48,846 nucleotides of DNA from DAOUMU01 sp034409055 (GTDB taxonomy: Bacteria; Chloroflexota; Anaerolineae; 4572-78; J111): positions 1 through 48,846 of the forward strand of contig DAOUMU010000254.1 of assembly GCA_034409055.1 (NCBI GenBank), given 5' to 3'. Shown here piece by piece: positions 27,201 through 35,912 of the stretch. Under the pieces are notes generated by a model. That model did not search any database. It was not told where the DNA came from and saw only the letters and a list, made by a program, of their open reading frames with translations. The position numbers and the translations under genes are program-made. Every line of letters begins with the position of its first letter. Position 1 is the first letter of the stretch.

Positions 27201-29315
27201 CTATAATTCTTTCTTTAAAGCCCCCAGGGCCGCCTCAGCCTCAGCGACTGTCTCTGCCCCAGGCGCTTCGGGTCGATAAACGGCAATCTCGGCGGCCTGA
27301 GTTAGCCTGGCCAGAGCCGGCAGATTCCCTACCCGTTGGGTATATTCGGTCAGGGTTTCCCCCTTGTCTCGCCGGTCGTATTTCCGGCTGATTAAGAGCT
27401 TAGCCGCCCGTTGGTAAATCTGGAGAATAAGCCTGCGGTGAGGATGCCTGGCCAGGGAGGTGTAGCGGTCGGCTGCCCGGCTGGCTAAGAGCTGTTTGAA
27501 CCGTCTCCCCAAAAAGATAGCCAACATACCCAGACCGACCAGCAGGGGAGGGACTATAAATAACGGGGCCAGGAACGCCAAACCGGCGGCGCCGCCGGCC
27601 ACAATGGCCGCTACAGGCACGGTCGGCAGGTCCAGATTCAAGAATTGACCGTTGTTGGCAAACAGCCAGTTTTGCACGGGCGTGGGATAGGGTTGCGGTG
27701 TCCAGCCTGGGGTCGGGTCGAAAGGGACCCAGCCATATTCGGGAAAATAAACTTCGGCCCACGAGTGAGCATCGTTTAGTCTAACTTCGTAATAGTTGGT
27801 GATAGGATTATAATCGCCCCAACCGTAACCCGTGGCCAGTCGAGCCGGAATACCCAGGAGGCGGGCCATAACCACCAGGGCGGTCACGTATTGCTCACAA
27901 ACGCCTTCCTGGTCCTCAAACAAAAAGGTGTCAACCACTTCAGCGCCAGAAGGATGGGGGGGCGGAAAGAAGTTATAGGGATATTCAGTTAACAGGTGAT
28001 CGTTAAGGACCATCACTTTATCGTAAGGGTTATCGTAAGGAGCGGTTAAAGTGCTGGCCAGATTCCTGACCCGGCCGGAAATATTGTCGGGCAGTTGTAA
28101 ATAACGGCTGGTAATCTCAGGAGGGTATTCGGTCGAGGTCTGGCGCAGCAAATCTGGGTCAAATTCAGGCCGGTCGGAGATGACACTATAGGTCATACCC
28201 GCTTTGAGTGGCTTGGGTAACCGCAGGCCATCCCCACTATCCAGAGAGATTCGTTCGGCGGTGATGAAAATTTCAGCCGGGCGATAGGCGGCAAAAATGA
28301 GGTTGGGCTGGTCTCTGACCAGGGTAAAGGATTGCACGATGCGTTGCTGGGCCTGGCTGGTGGGGCTGGGAGCCGCTTTTTCGCTTCCACTGGCCCCCGG
28401 TAAGGGAGAGCCGGGAGGCAGCGGCAGTTTGAATTGGACTCTGTGCCGCCTTTTGAGGTCGGTCAGGGTTTTATCACTCTGGGTCCAACCGGTGCCGGTG
28501 TAGAAGTCGTAGCTGTGACTGCGCCAATAACTACGGCTCGGACTGCGCACGTACATCACAATGTCGTTGCTGAGGCCTCCCCGGTAACGTAAATCCAGGT
28601 TGGTGTCAAAGCCGTAGAAATAGTCGCTGGTACCGTCGTTCCAACCGTTGACTTGAACCAGGGGCACGCCGGGATTGATAATCTCTGAGGTGATCCCCCC
28701 CTGGAGAGGAATATTCAACGTGAAGGGCGGTACCAGGGGATTGTTGGCAAAGCGGGGCGTTACAATGAAGGCCACCAGGATCACCGGGATGACCAGGACA
28801 CCAAAGCCAAACCCAAAGACGGTCATCGAGCGTCTGGAAACAGGAAATAATTTGCTGGCTGACCTGGTCTCAGTCGGTTTGGGTTGCAGCCTGGCCGATC
28901 TTAAGCCGTCTTCTTTTTCGGCGGTAAAGAAGGCCGCCAAAACCAGGACGGCAAAGAGGATCAAGTACAGGGCCAGTTCAACCGTGCGGCTTAACGAAGC
29001 GGCCACGTAAAGATTGGCCAGGCTGTGCAACAGGGTATTAAAGAGACTGGAACGATAGCGTAAATCAAAGCTGGTAATGGCCTGGGCAAAAATGGCAAAC
29101 TGGGCTTGAGGCACTGCCGCTCCCACCACCAGGCCCACAAACAACCAGCACAGGGCCAGGTGAATGGCCACAAACATGAGCCCTCGCAGGACCTGGCTGC
29201 CTTTTTCTAAATTACGGTAGCTATACCAGTGTCCCAGGCCTATGCCAAGGGCCGCCACAATAACGTGAGGCCACAAGGTACTCACCCGGGTAATAGCCAC
29301 CAGGGGCACCAGCAT
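27201..29315 (-). CDS. Transglutaminase-like membrane protein (TgpA type, DUF4129 C-terminus)
   Basis: A protein of at least 704 residues. The N-terminal third has several membrane helices; a periplasmic/extracellular transglutaminase-like domain carries the Cys-His-Asp triad in EGVCEQYVTAL, LNDAHSWAEVYFPEYGW and FDPTPGW; a further membrane helix precedes the C-terminal DUF4129-like region ending in TLTEYTQRVG. Such proteins occur with MoxR ATPases and DUF58 proteins, as here, and are linked to envelope functions; the substrate is unknown. ATG 29315 has no good ribosome-binding site and lies inside the first membrane helix. The frame stays open to 29402, where GGAG precedes an ATT codon by 4 bases. 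Confidence 0.88.
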   Translation of the reverse strand: MLVPLVAITRVSTLWPHVIVAALGIGLGHWYSYRNLEKGSQVLRGLMFVAIHLALCWLFVGLVVGAAVPQAQFAIFAQAITSFDLRYRSSLFNTLLHSLANLYVAASLSRTVELALYLILFAVLVLAAFFTAEKEDGLRSARLQPKPTETRSASKLFPVSRRSMTVFGFGFGVLVIPVILVAFIVTPRFANNPLVPPFTLNIPLQGGITSEIINPGVPLVQVNGWNDGTSDYFYGFDTNLDLRYRGGLSNDIVMYVRSPSRSYWRSHSYDFYTGTGWTQSDKTLTDLKRRHRVQFKLPLPPGSPLPGASGSEKAAPSPTSQAQQRIVQSFTLVRDQPNLIFAAYRPAEIFITAERISLDSGDGLRLPKPLKAGMTYSVISDRPEFDPDLLRQTSTEYPPEITSRYLQLPDNISGRVRNLASTLTAPYDNPYDKVMVLNDHLLTEYPYNFFPPPHPSGAEVVDTFLFEDQEGVCEQYVTALVVMARLLGIPARLATGYGWGDYNPITNYYEVRLNDAHSWAEVYFPEYGWVPFDPTPGWTPQPYPTPVQNWLFANNGQFLNLDLPTVPVAAIVAGGAAGLAFLAPLFIVPPLLVGLGMLAIFLGRRFKQLLASRAADRYTSLARHPHRRLILQIYQRAAKLLISRKYDRRDKGETLTEYTQRVGNLPALARLTQAAEIAVYRPEAPGAETVAEAEAALGALKKEL

Positions 29316-29457
29316 CGCCGCCAGAACCAGATAGCGTAGGGTTAAAGATCGTTCAGGTCCTTTTGATTGAAAGAATTTTTCTCTGAGCTTGGATAAGATA
29401 ATTTATCTCCAAAATAGCTGGTGTATATATAATAATCATAGCCTGTTTCGGAGAGGC

Positions 29458-29501
29458 AACCAAACTAAAAATGATTTTTTTAAGTTGTGATGAGTTTGGT
29501 T
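29458..29501 (-). other. Inverted repeat between DUF58 and transglutaminase genes
   Basis: AACCAAACT (29458-29466) and AGTTTGGTT (29493-29501) are perfect 9-bp arms around a 26-base AT-rich spacer. It may be a weak terminator or attenuator after the DUF58 gene. Confidence 0.4.
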
Positions 29502-29503
29502 AT

Positions 29504-30781
29504 TTACAATTCCGCCAGCACCTCTGCCCAGTTATGAGGACTGGCACTTTTTATCTCCAGACCGGCCGCCTTTAGCGCTGGGGTCGTTGGGGGGAGGGCA
29601 CCTTCTGAGGTGATGAAAATGGCCAGGGTTTGAGTACCCTGGCGTGGTAAAGCCGGCAGAGTCTTGGCGATGGTCTCAGTGGGATGGCTGACCAGGACCA
29701 CCACAAACGGTAAAACCGGCAAGCGATTTAAAACATTGGCCATAGGTTCTTGACCATCGGCCTTCACTTTAGCCAAATAATTCAAAATGGCCCACCAGCC
29801 GAGGGGGGTGGTCGGCGGTCCCCCTTTCTGGCCGGGGCGTCCGGCCGGTTTACTGGCTCCAACCAGGTAAAACGGAATATTTTTTCTGGTGGCATAGTAA
29901 CCAAAACTGGCGGCCATACGAATGGCCGTTTCAAAAGGGGAAAACTTGCCCCTCTCCCCGTTAGCCCTGGTGGGCTCAAGGTCCAAAACCACGGTCAGAG
30001 TCAGTTGCTCACTATCGGCAAATTCTTTCACCACCAGTTTGCCGGTATGAGCCGTACTGCGCCAATGAATCTGGCGCAGCGAGTCGCCAGGACGATACTC
30101 TCGGGTGCCGATGATCTCGCTGCCCGGGCCTACGCTTCGAGCTTGCTTTTCGGCAAATTCCTTCTGTTCTAACAGGGGCAAGCGTTTGAGGGGGTAATAC
30201 TGGGGATAAATTAAAATTTCACCAGGCACCTTGAGCCTGCGTTTGGTCTTAAACAAACCAAACGGTCCGCTTGAGAATAACTGTAATTTTGGCAGCCTAT
30301 ATAACCCTCGCCGGTCTCCCTTAGTTTGATAACTTAAATTTATAGGTTGACCCTTGAACAGGCCGGGAATAAAAAAGGACTGGGTTTGGTCAGAGACCGG
30401 TGCAAACGGGCAGGACTCATCACCGCTGATGAGCAGGGCCGGCCTGAAGCCGTGGTGGCTAAATTGAAGCGTCACTTCAATCGGGTCATCTTCGTAAAAA
30501 GTAGGTAGGGCCAGCTCCAAGTTGGCTGCCTGCTCTTCGTTTGTGGTTGGAGAGTCTTTCGGTTCCTTGGTGGGCGAGGGAGGTGGACTGGCTGACAGAT
30601 TGCGAAAAGTTCGGTGCACCCGGATCGGGTTTAACATTCCGCGAGTGTAAAAGAAAGTGACGATCAGCAGGCCGATGATGCTGTCGGTGATAATATAAAG
30701 CCAACCGACTTGGGTTTGATTGGCCAAAAAGTAAAGGACCAGGGCTAACGTCAGGAATATCCAGGCCCGTTTTGTTGGCAT
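29504..30781 (-). CDS. DUF58 domain protein
   Basis: A 425-residue protein with two N-terminal membrane helices (about 6-25 and 29-46) and the DUF58 signature GTREYRPGDSLRQIHWRSTA followed by GKLVVKEF, then a von Willebrand A-like fold (LTVVLDLEP). In this family a MoxR ATPase and a DUF58 protein form a chaperone-like pair acting on a membrane or envelope partner. It lies 25 bp downstream of the MoxR gene. The start ATG 30781 has GGAAAG upstream. A Pro/Ser-rich insert (SASPPPSPTKEPKDS) follows the membrane helices. Confidence 0.9.
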   Translation of the reverse strand: MPTKRAWIFLTLALVLYFLANQTQVGWLYIITDSIIGLLIVTFFYTRGMLNPIRVHRTFRNLSASPPPSPTKEPKDSPTTNEEQAANLELALPTFYEDDPIEVTLQFSHHGFRPALLISGDESCPFAPVSDQTQSFFIPGLFKGQPINLSYQTKGDRRGLYRLPKLQLFSSGPFGLFKTKRRLKVPGEILIYPQYYPLKRLPLLEQKEFAEKQARSVGPGSEIIGTREYRPGDSLRQIHWRSTAHTGKLVVKEFADSEQLTLTVVLDLEPTRANGERGKFSPFETAIRMAASFGYYATRKNIPFYLVGASKPAGRPGQKGGPPTTPLGWWAILNYLAKVKADGQEPMANVLNRLPVLPFVVVLVSHPTETIAKTLPALPRQGTQTLAIFITSEGALPPTTPALKAAGLEIKSASPHNWAEVLAEL

Positions 30782-30806
30782 TTAGCTTTCCGTATTTAAC
30801 CGCTCT

Positions 30807-31814
30807 TTACCCCACTGGAACGGGGATGGCTTGTAGAATGGAATCAACAATACGTTGTGTGATGTCATGAGACCGTTCGTGGGTGATGATACGATGAACC
30901 AATACCCCGGTGGCCACCGCTTTAATATCGTCCGGGGTGACAAAATCTCGGTGATTTAAAAGGGCCATGGCCTGCGAAGCACGCTGTAAGGCCACCCCCC
31001 CCCTGGGGCTAACCCCCAATAACACCTCGGGATGATTGCGCGTGGCGGTGATGATCCTGACGATGTACTCTTTGAGAGGACGGATTACACTGACACTTTT
31101 TACTAAATCCTGCAAAGCTAAGATGTCACCAGGGGCCAGGACCGCTTTAATGTTGGTTAAGGGGTCGCCGTGCTCCTCCCTCTCCAAAATCAAAACTTCG
31201 TCATCAAAGCCGGGATAGCCCAGGCTGAGAGAAATCAAAAAACGATCCAGTTGCGCTTCGGGTAAGGGAAAGGTGCCGGCAGTTTCAACCGGATTTTGAG
31301 TGGCGATTAAAAAGAACGGTGCTTCTAATTGATACAGTTGACCATCGACCGTTACCTGCCGTTCGGCCATACCTTCCAGGAGACTGGCCTGCGTGCGGGG
31401 GGTGGCCCGGTTTACTTCATCGACCAGGACGAATTGGGCAAAAATAGGACCGGGCACAAAAACGAAACGCTGCTCTTTTTGATTGTAAATCGAGGTGCCG
31501 GTGATGTCGCTGGGTAATAAATCGGGCGTGCATTGGACCCGTTTGAAGCTGGCACTGATAGAACGAGCCAACGTTTTGGCCACCAAGGTCTTGCCAATGC
31601 CGGGCACATCCTCTAAAAGCAGGTGTCCCTGGCTCAAGACAGCCACCAAAATTAACTTCAAGGTCTGAGGTTTGACCACAACCACCTGGTTGACATTGTC
31701 TTGTAGGGGATCGATCAGGTTGGCCGCTGCTTCGATTGTCAGATTTTTACGAGAGTTATGGTCAGGAGTGGCGAATGACCTTTCTGTAGGCTGTTCAGGC
31801 AAAGTGTGTGTCAT
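30807..31814 (-). CDS. MoxR-family AAA+ ATPase
   Basis: A 335-residue AAA+ ATPase. Walker A is EDVPGIGKTLVAKTLA (from about residue 68), Walker B FVLVDEVNRATPRTQ, sensor 1 ATQNPVE and the arginine-finger region LPEAQLDRF; the C-terminal lid contains GVSPRGGVAL. MoxR proteins remodel or activate partners, here presumably the DUF58 and transglutaminase products. Its ATG directly abuts the TAG of the upstream deoxynucleoside kinase gene, so translation is probably coupled. Confidence 0.93.
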   Translation of the reverse strand: MTHTLPEQPTERSFATPDHNSRKNLTIEAAANLIDPLQDNVNQVVVVKPQTLKLILVAVLSQGHLLLEDVPGIGKTLVAKTLARSISASFKRVQCTPDLLPSDITGTSIYNQKEQRFVFVPGPIFAQFVLVDEVNRATPRTQASLLEGMAERQVTVDGQLYQLEAPFFLIATQNPVETAGTFPLPEAQLDRFLISLSLGYPGFDDEVLILEREEHGDPLTNIKAVLAPGDILALQDLVKSVSVIRPLKEYIVRIITATRNHPEVLLGVSPRGGVALQRASQAMALLNHRDFVTPDDIKAVATGVLVHRIITHERSHDITQRIVDSILQAIPVPVG

Positions 31815-32453
31815 CTAAAAATATACTTTTTCTCGACCGGCCAGTTTTTCCTGGATTTTTTCTTTGATAAGTAGTAAATCGGTGTTAAAGCGAACAAAAT
31901 CCAGGTCGTCTGCAGGCACAGTTAAGATGGGGCAGAGGGTAAAATCTTCAATCCAGGCGTTGTATAGCTCGTTGAGCTGTTGCAGATACAACGGTGAGAT
32001 GTCTTGCTCAAAATCCCGACCTCGGCGGTGAATCCGCTCAATCAGGGTGGGCACGCTGGCTTTAAGATAAACGATTAAATCCGGGGGGGGCAGAAATTGG
32101 ATGCACCCTTCGTAGAGACTGCGATAAACTCGATAATCTCGATCAGACATATTGCAGCGCTGATGCAGGTTACGGGCAAATATTTCTGCATCCTCGTAGA
32201 TACTCCGGTCTTGAATCACGGTGTTGGGATGGTTCAACATCTGTCGATGATAATGCAAACGACGTGAGAGGAAAAATATTTGGGAATGGAAGCTCCATTG
32301 GCGCATATCCTGGTAAAAATCGACCAGGTAAGGGTTGTCGTCCACTGCTTCGTAAAATGGCGTCCAACCCAGCTCATTAGCTAACAAACGGCTTAACGTA
32401 CTTTTGCCGACCCCTATGTTGCCAGCGATGGTAATGAAATGTTTTTTGACCAC
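31815..32453 (-). CDS. Deoxynucleoside kinase
   Basis: A 212-residue kinase of the dNK/dGK-dAK family. The P-loop is AGNIGVGKST (10-19); FYEAVDDNPYLVDFY and the QDRSIYEDAEIFA motif hold the catalytic acid and Arg; the lid RIHRRGRDFEQ follows. It phosphorylates deoxynucleosides for dNTP salvage; whether purine or pyrimidine cannot be decided. A promoter with TTGTAA and TAGAAT elements lies upstream (32518-32546). It is the first gene of the MoxR - DUF58 - transglutaminase cluster, an unexpected partner. Confidence 0.9.
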   Translation of the reverse strand: MVKKHFITIAGNIGVGKSTLSRLLANELGWTPFYEAVDDNPYLVDFYQDMRQWSFHSQIFFLSRRLHYHRQMLNHPNTVIQDRSIYEDAEIFARNLHQRCNMSDRDYRVYRSLYEGCIQFLPPPDLIVYLKASVPTLIERIHRRGRDFEQDISPLYLQQLNELYNAWIEDFTLCPILTVPADDLDFVRFNTDLLLIKEKIQEKLAGREKVYF

Positions 32454-32517
32454 TACCTGCCCCCTTTTGTTAAAGGAATAGATACTATTTTGCTCAGAAT
32501 TGATCTTTAGTAAGTTT

Positions 32518-32546
32518 ATTCTACCACTATATCTAGTAGTTTACAA
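32518..32546 (-). promoter_or_regulatory. Sigma-70-like promoter of the deoxynucleoside kinase cluster
   Basis: Read on the minus strand: TTGTAA (32546-32541), a 17-base spacer, then TAGAAT (32523-32518). The predicted start of transcription is about 60 bases before the kinase ATG. Confidence 0.5.
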
Positions 32547-32616
32547 AATATATAATACTAAATATGGGAGAAGGCAGTTGTGCAAAGGGGGACGTACTAA
32601 TTGTAGATAAAATTGA

Positions 32617-32689
32617 GACCGCTATGACGCCATTGTCATAGCGGTCTACAGATTTTGGTTGGGATTCTGTTGGCAAGAGTCCCAACCAA
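32617..32689. repeat. Two tandem perfect hairpins
   Basis: GACCGCTATGAC (32617-32628) pairs with GTCATAGCGGTC (32635-32646) over a 6-base loop. TTGGTTGGGA (32655-32664) pairs with TCCCAACCAA (32680-32689) over 15 bases. They lie downstream of the plsY-like gene. No T-tract follows, so a processing or protective structure, or a repeat element, is as likely as termination. Confidence 0.7.
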
Positions 32690-32785
32690 TTGTTAAGGAA
32701 GATGAGGTGGTTTACAGGCAACCAAGTCTTCCGGTCTTTAGCTAAGTTAAAGATACATTGTTAATTAATCGCTGATTTATTTCCA

Positions 32786-33421
32786 CTAGTGATGACGAGA
32801 TACCCTGGCAATATTTTCGGTTTTTTGGCCGATTCTGCGTTCGGTGCCGGTCCGTAGCCGGGCGAAGTTACTTCGTAGGGCATAGAACATAAGCATGAGA
32901 TTCAAAACACCGGTGATGATGTATTCGTAAGGGGTATAGCCCAACCAAGCCGAGATGGTTAGAAGAATAAGCGTGGAGACGGCAATTGTCGTCGAAAGAA
33001 TCGAGGCGTAGCGACTAATACTGAGCGCAATTAGCCCACAGATGCCGGAAATCAAAGCAATCGGAAAGGTCATTCCTGCCAAAGCCCCGATCGCTGTTCC
33101 GGCCCCAACACCCCCTCGAAAGCGCAGAAATATTGAGTAATTGTGTCCCACAACCGTAGCCGTGGCCGCCAGGGCTGTTGTTAAAGGGTGACCCAAAATT
33201 GCTATCAGATACACCGGGATCAATCCTTTCAGGATATCCAGCAAAACCGTTAAACCGGCCGCAACGACGCCCGCTGCTCGTAAAACATTCGTTCCGCCTA
33301 TACGGCCACTACCCGAAGCAGTTACGTCGACTCCATAAAGACGGGCAATAAGGTAGCCGGCCGGGATCGAACCAAAGAGGTAAGCTATTAAAATAGCTAC
33401 AATAGATACGATGAGGGTCAC
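32786..33421 (-). CDS. plsY: PlsY-like glycerol-3-phosphate acyltransferase
   Basis: A 211-residue membrane protein with several hydrophobic helices. LFGSIPAGYLIARL and GSGRIGGTNVLR match PlsY motif 1 (usual form GSGNIGATNVLR), and VGHNYSIFLRFRGGVGAGTA matches motifs 2-3. The second loop reads FRGGVG where PlsY normally has FKGGKG, so the usual Lys is Val. PlsY transfers acyl groups from acyl-phosphate to glycerol-3-phosphate in the membrane. The start is GTG 33421 with GGGGAG upstream. Because key loop residues differ, it may be a diverged paralogue. Confidence 0.85.
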   Translation of the reverse strand: MTLIVSIVAILIAYLFGSIPAGYLIARLYGVDVTASGSGRIGGTNVLRAAGVVAAGLTVLLDILKGLIPVYLIAILGHPLTTALAATATVVGHNYSIFLRFRGGVGAGTAIGALAGMTFPIALISGICGLIALSISRYASILSTTIAVSTLILLTISAWLGYTPYEYIITGVLNLMLMFYALRSNFARLRTGTERRIGQKTENIARVSRHH

Positions 33422-33480
33422 GACTCACTCCCCGGTTGAGTTCCGCTGATGGCCTGAGTATATCAGAAAGCAACAGGGTG

Positions 33481-34533
33481 TCAAGATTTAGCTCCTACCG
33501 CTTTAAGCAGTTTCTCCGGTTGATTTTGATAATCGACCCAGGCCAACTCGCCTGAAACCAGGCCGCTTAAAATATCGGTTAGGGCTTCATTGACAGGCGT
33601 AGTCAGCCCTAATTTTTTCCCCGCCTGGACAATGGCTCCGTTCAAGGCACAAATTTCAGAGCTGGACCGCCTTGCGGCCAGGTCTATTTGCAGGGAAGGC
33701 ATTTTTGTGCCTCGGCCACTCAGCATAAACGGACGCAGAACGGTGCGTATGACGGCCAGGGGTAGCCAGCGAGCGGTAACCAACCGGGCCAGCCAATCCG
33801 CGGGGTAACCGGGCAGTTTGACCGGTTTGATCCCCTGAACTTTCATCACGTTCACGGCTTCGCGCAGGGCCTTGATTTCCAGGTTGAATAGGTCAGGCCG
33901 GGCAATAATCTGGGCCGGGGGCTGATTGAGGATGGCGCAAGAAGCGTTGTTGACGATATTCAAGAGCAACTTTGACCATTTCATGGCCTGGTAATCGGCA
34001 TACGTGACGGTTGCCAGGCCAGCCTGGTTAAGGGCCTCGGCCAATCGATCGACTGCTTGTGAGGGGTGAAGCGGGGCCAGGCCAAACCCTCCTTTGGCTT
34101 TACTGACTTCTATCAACCCCTGCTCTGGCACCCGAATGGGAATGGTCATTGTTCCGGCAATGATCTGCTCAGGGCCAAAAGCGGCCGCTAATTGTTCCTC
34201 GTTGCCAATCCCATTCTGAAGAGAAACAATATACCCGTTTGCGGTCAAAAACGGGTGAGCCACCAGTTGCTCGATGGCTTGAAGCGTATCAGGGGTCTTA
34301 ACCGTCAACAAGATAAAATCATAGGGGGAGGAGAGTTCATTAATAGAGGTAGCCGTTTGAGGCCAGACTGTTTGCGGTGGAAGGTTAGGTCGAAGCAAAA
34401 TCAGGCCATCTACCGCGATCTTTTGCATTAATGGGAGACGGCCCAACAGGGTGACCTGGTGACCACTGGCGGCTAATGAGCCACCCACAAAGCATCCAAC
34501 TGCGCCGGCCCCCACGACCAGTATGTTTAACAT
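33481..34533 (-). CDS. panE: 2-dehydropantoate 2-reductase (ApbA/PanE family)
   Basis: A 350-residue NADPH-dependent reductase. The N-terminal Rossmann motif is LVVGAGAVGCFVGGSLA (about 5-21), followed by VTLLGR; KTPDTLQAI and VSLQNGIGNEEQL are typical substrate/NADPH segments, and KWSKLLLNIVNNASCAI contains the catalytic Lys region. The family reduces ketopantoate to pantoate for CoA synthesis, but many paralogues exist, so the substrate is inferred. No other pantothenate gene is nearby. It is 17 bp downstream of the SorC regulator and may be cotranscribed with it. Confidence 0.85.
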   Translation of the reverse strand: MLNILVVGAGAVGCFVGGSLAASGHQVTLLGRLPLMQKIAVDGLILLRPNLPPQTVWPQTATSINELSSPYDFILLTVKTPDTLQAIEQLVAHPFLTANGYIVSLQNGIGNEEQLAAAFGPEQIIAGTMTIPIRVPEQGLIEVSKAKGGFGLAPLHPSQAVDRLAEALNQAGLATVTYADYQAMKWSKLLLNIVNNASCAILNQPPAQIIARPDLFNLEIKALREAVNVMKVQGIKPVKLPGYPADWLARLVTARWLPLAVIRTVLRPFMLSGRGTKMPSLQIDLAARRSSSEICALNGAIVQAGKKLGLTTPVNEALTDILSGLVSGELAWVDYQNQPEKLLKAVGAKS

Positions 34534-34550
34534 CAGTTATGATTTTTTAA

Positions 34551-35504
34551 TCATTGTTCCGACATCTTGAGTACGGCTCGGGCAGCAATCTCATCTGTGA
34601 TCAAGCAGTCGAGTACCCCCAAACGTAAAGCTCCCAAAATCGCTGCCGCTTTATCAATGCTGCCGCCCACCCCAATAACACAGGGGGTTTGTTTCAAGGT
34701 TTCCAGACTGACGCCAATCAACCGTTGATGTAATTCAAGGGGTAAGATGTTGCCGTGCAGATCGTAATGATAAGAGCAAATATCTCCCACCCCCCCTTGT
34801 CTTATGATCTCTCTCAGTTCTGCTTCCGTAATATAGCCGGCCGATAACAGGCTGGATAAGGGTGGCGAGAGGCTACCAATACCAACCAAAGCTATATCCA
34901 TCTGTTCCAGCAAGGCCATTGGCTCGTGGAGAGAGCGGTCTTGTAGAAGCGCCTGGCGCGTCGCCGGGCTATCTACCAAATGGGGCGCCGGTAAATATTT
35001 ATATTGTCCACCCAACGTTTGGGCCAACCACCGGGTCAGGTCTGGTCCGTCGAGCAAGGGATTGATAGAGCCGACGGTTCCGGTCAGTTGCACGACCGTC
35101 ACCTTTTTCCGGCGGGCTGCCTGTAGAGCATTAACCACCTGGTAAACGCCCGTATTCCAGGATATACCCAAAATGATGCCATCCTGCAGATTCTCTTCCA
35201 GATAACGGGCGGCCACCATCCCCAACCGCTCTACCAATTGAGCGTAACCCAGATAGCCTGACGGCAAGAGTTGCACATCTGTCAGACCAAAACGGTCCAA
35301 TAAATCTTGTTTCAAAGAGGTATATTTATCGACAGGGTGATGAATAATAATTTCGACCACGCCTTCCTGGCGGCCTTCGGCCAGCAGGCGTGATACTTGG
35401 GGGCGAGAAATATTAAGCCTATCTGCGATTTCTGCCTGAGTTAGATTCTTTTCATAATAAAGACTGGCCACTTTGGCCAGCAAAGCATGTTTTTCCTCAG
35501 ACAT
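34551..35504 (-). CDS. SorC/DeoR-family sugar-responsive regulator
   Basis: A 317-residue regulator. The N-terminal helix-turn-helix (about 14-50) reads YYEKNLTQAEIADRLNISR then PQVSRLL, and the rest is the SorC sugar-binding domain (ISWNTGVYQVVNAL; VIGVGGSIDKAAAILGALR near the end). SorC proteins bind phosphorylated sugars as effectors. Being the last regulator in the glycerol/dihydroxyacetone locus, a few bases beyond the HPr gene, it is the likely local controller, with glycerol-3-phosphate or DHA phosphate a plausible effector (inference). Confidence 0.9.
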   Translation of the reverse strand: MSEEKHALLAKVASLYYEKNLTQAEIADRLNISRPQVSRLLAEGRQEGVVEIIIHHPVDKYTSLKQDLLDRFGLTDVQLLPSGYLGYAQLVERLGMVAARYLEENLQDGIILGISWNTGVYQVVNALQAARRKKVTVVQLTGTVGSINPLLDGPDLTRWLAQTLGGQYKYLPAPHLVDSPATRQALLQDRSLHEPMALLEQMDIALVGIGSLSPPLSSLLSAGYITEAELREIIRQGGVGDICSYHYDLHGNILPLELHQRLIGVSLETLKQTPCVIGVGGSIDKAAAILGALRLGVLDCLITDEIAARAVLKMSEQ

Positions 35505-35528
35505 ATTCGTTTCTTACGCCCAAGACAA

Positions 35529-35819
35529 TTATGTATTTGCCTCTTTTGAATCAGTGAAGTCGCTGTCGATCAGGGAAGTTATCGTTTCAAGGGCCTTTTG
35601 CTCATCCTCTCCCTCGATGGTCACTTCAATCTCATGCCCTTGTGAAACTCCGAGACCTAAGACACTTAAAATACTTTTGGCATCCACAAAGGGGGTTCCC
35701 CTGGTACTATTTCTGACCGCAATTTTGGCTTTAAATTTAGCCGCTGTCTGTACAAATAAGGCGGCCGGACGAGCATGAAGTCCAACTTCGTTTTGAATAA
35801 TAAAGGAGCTCGATTGCAC
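35529..35819 (-). CDS. HPr-family phosphocarrier protein
   Basis: A 96-residue HPr. The phosphoacceptor loop NEVGLHARPAALFV puts the active His at position 15, as in classical HPr, if translation starts at GTG 35819; AGAGGA lies 9 bases upstream. A TTG 17 codons further upstream is a weaker choice. The regulatory-Ser region AKSILSVLGLGV is present, with Ser near position 46. It passes phosphate from enzyme I; sitting next to dhaM it probably feeds the DhaM-DhaL-DhaK relay. No enzyme I gene is in the window. Confidence 0.9.
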   Translation of the reverse strand: MQSSSFIIQNEVGLHARPAALFVQTAAKFKAKIAVRNSTRGTPFVDAKSILSVLGLGVSQGHEIEVTIEGEDEQKALETITSLIDSDFTDSKEANT

Positions 35820-35912
35820 GATACGCGTTCCTCTTTTTGGAGTATGAATGTTGTCAGATTCTGATGTCAATATCCTTACACAAGCCAGTCATTTTGGCAA
35901 ATGAGAAATGAT

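Larger units (their letters stand above)
32454..32785. other. 332-bp intergenic region with promoter and two hairpins
   Basis: No gene is seen. It holds the promoter of the deoxynucleoside kinase and two tandem hairpins downstream of the plsY-like gene; both are listed separately. Confidence 0.6.
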
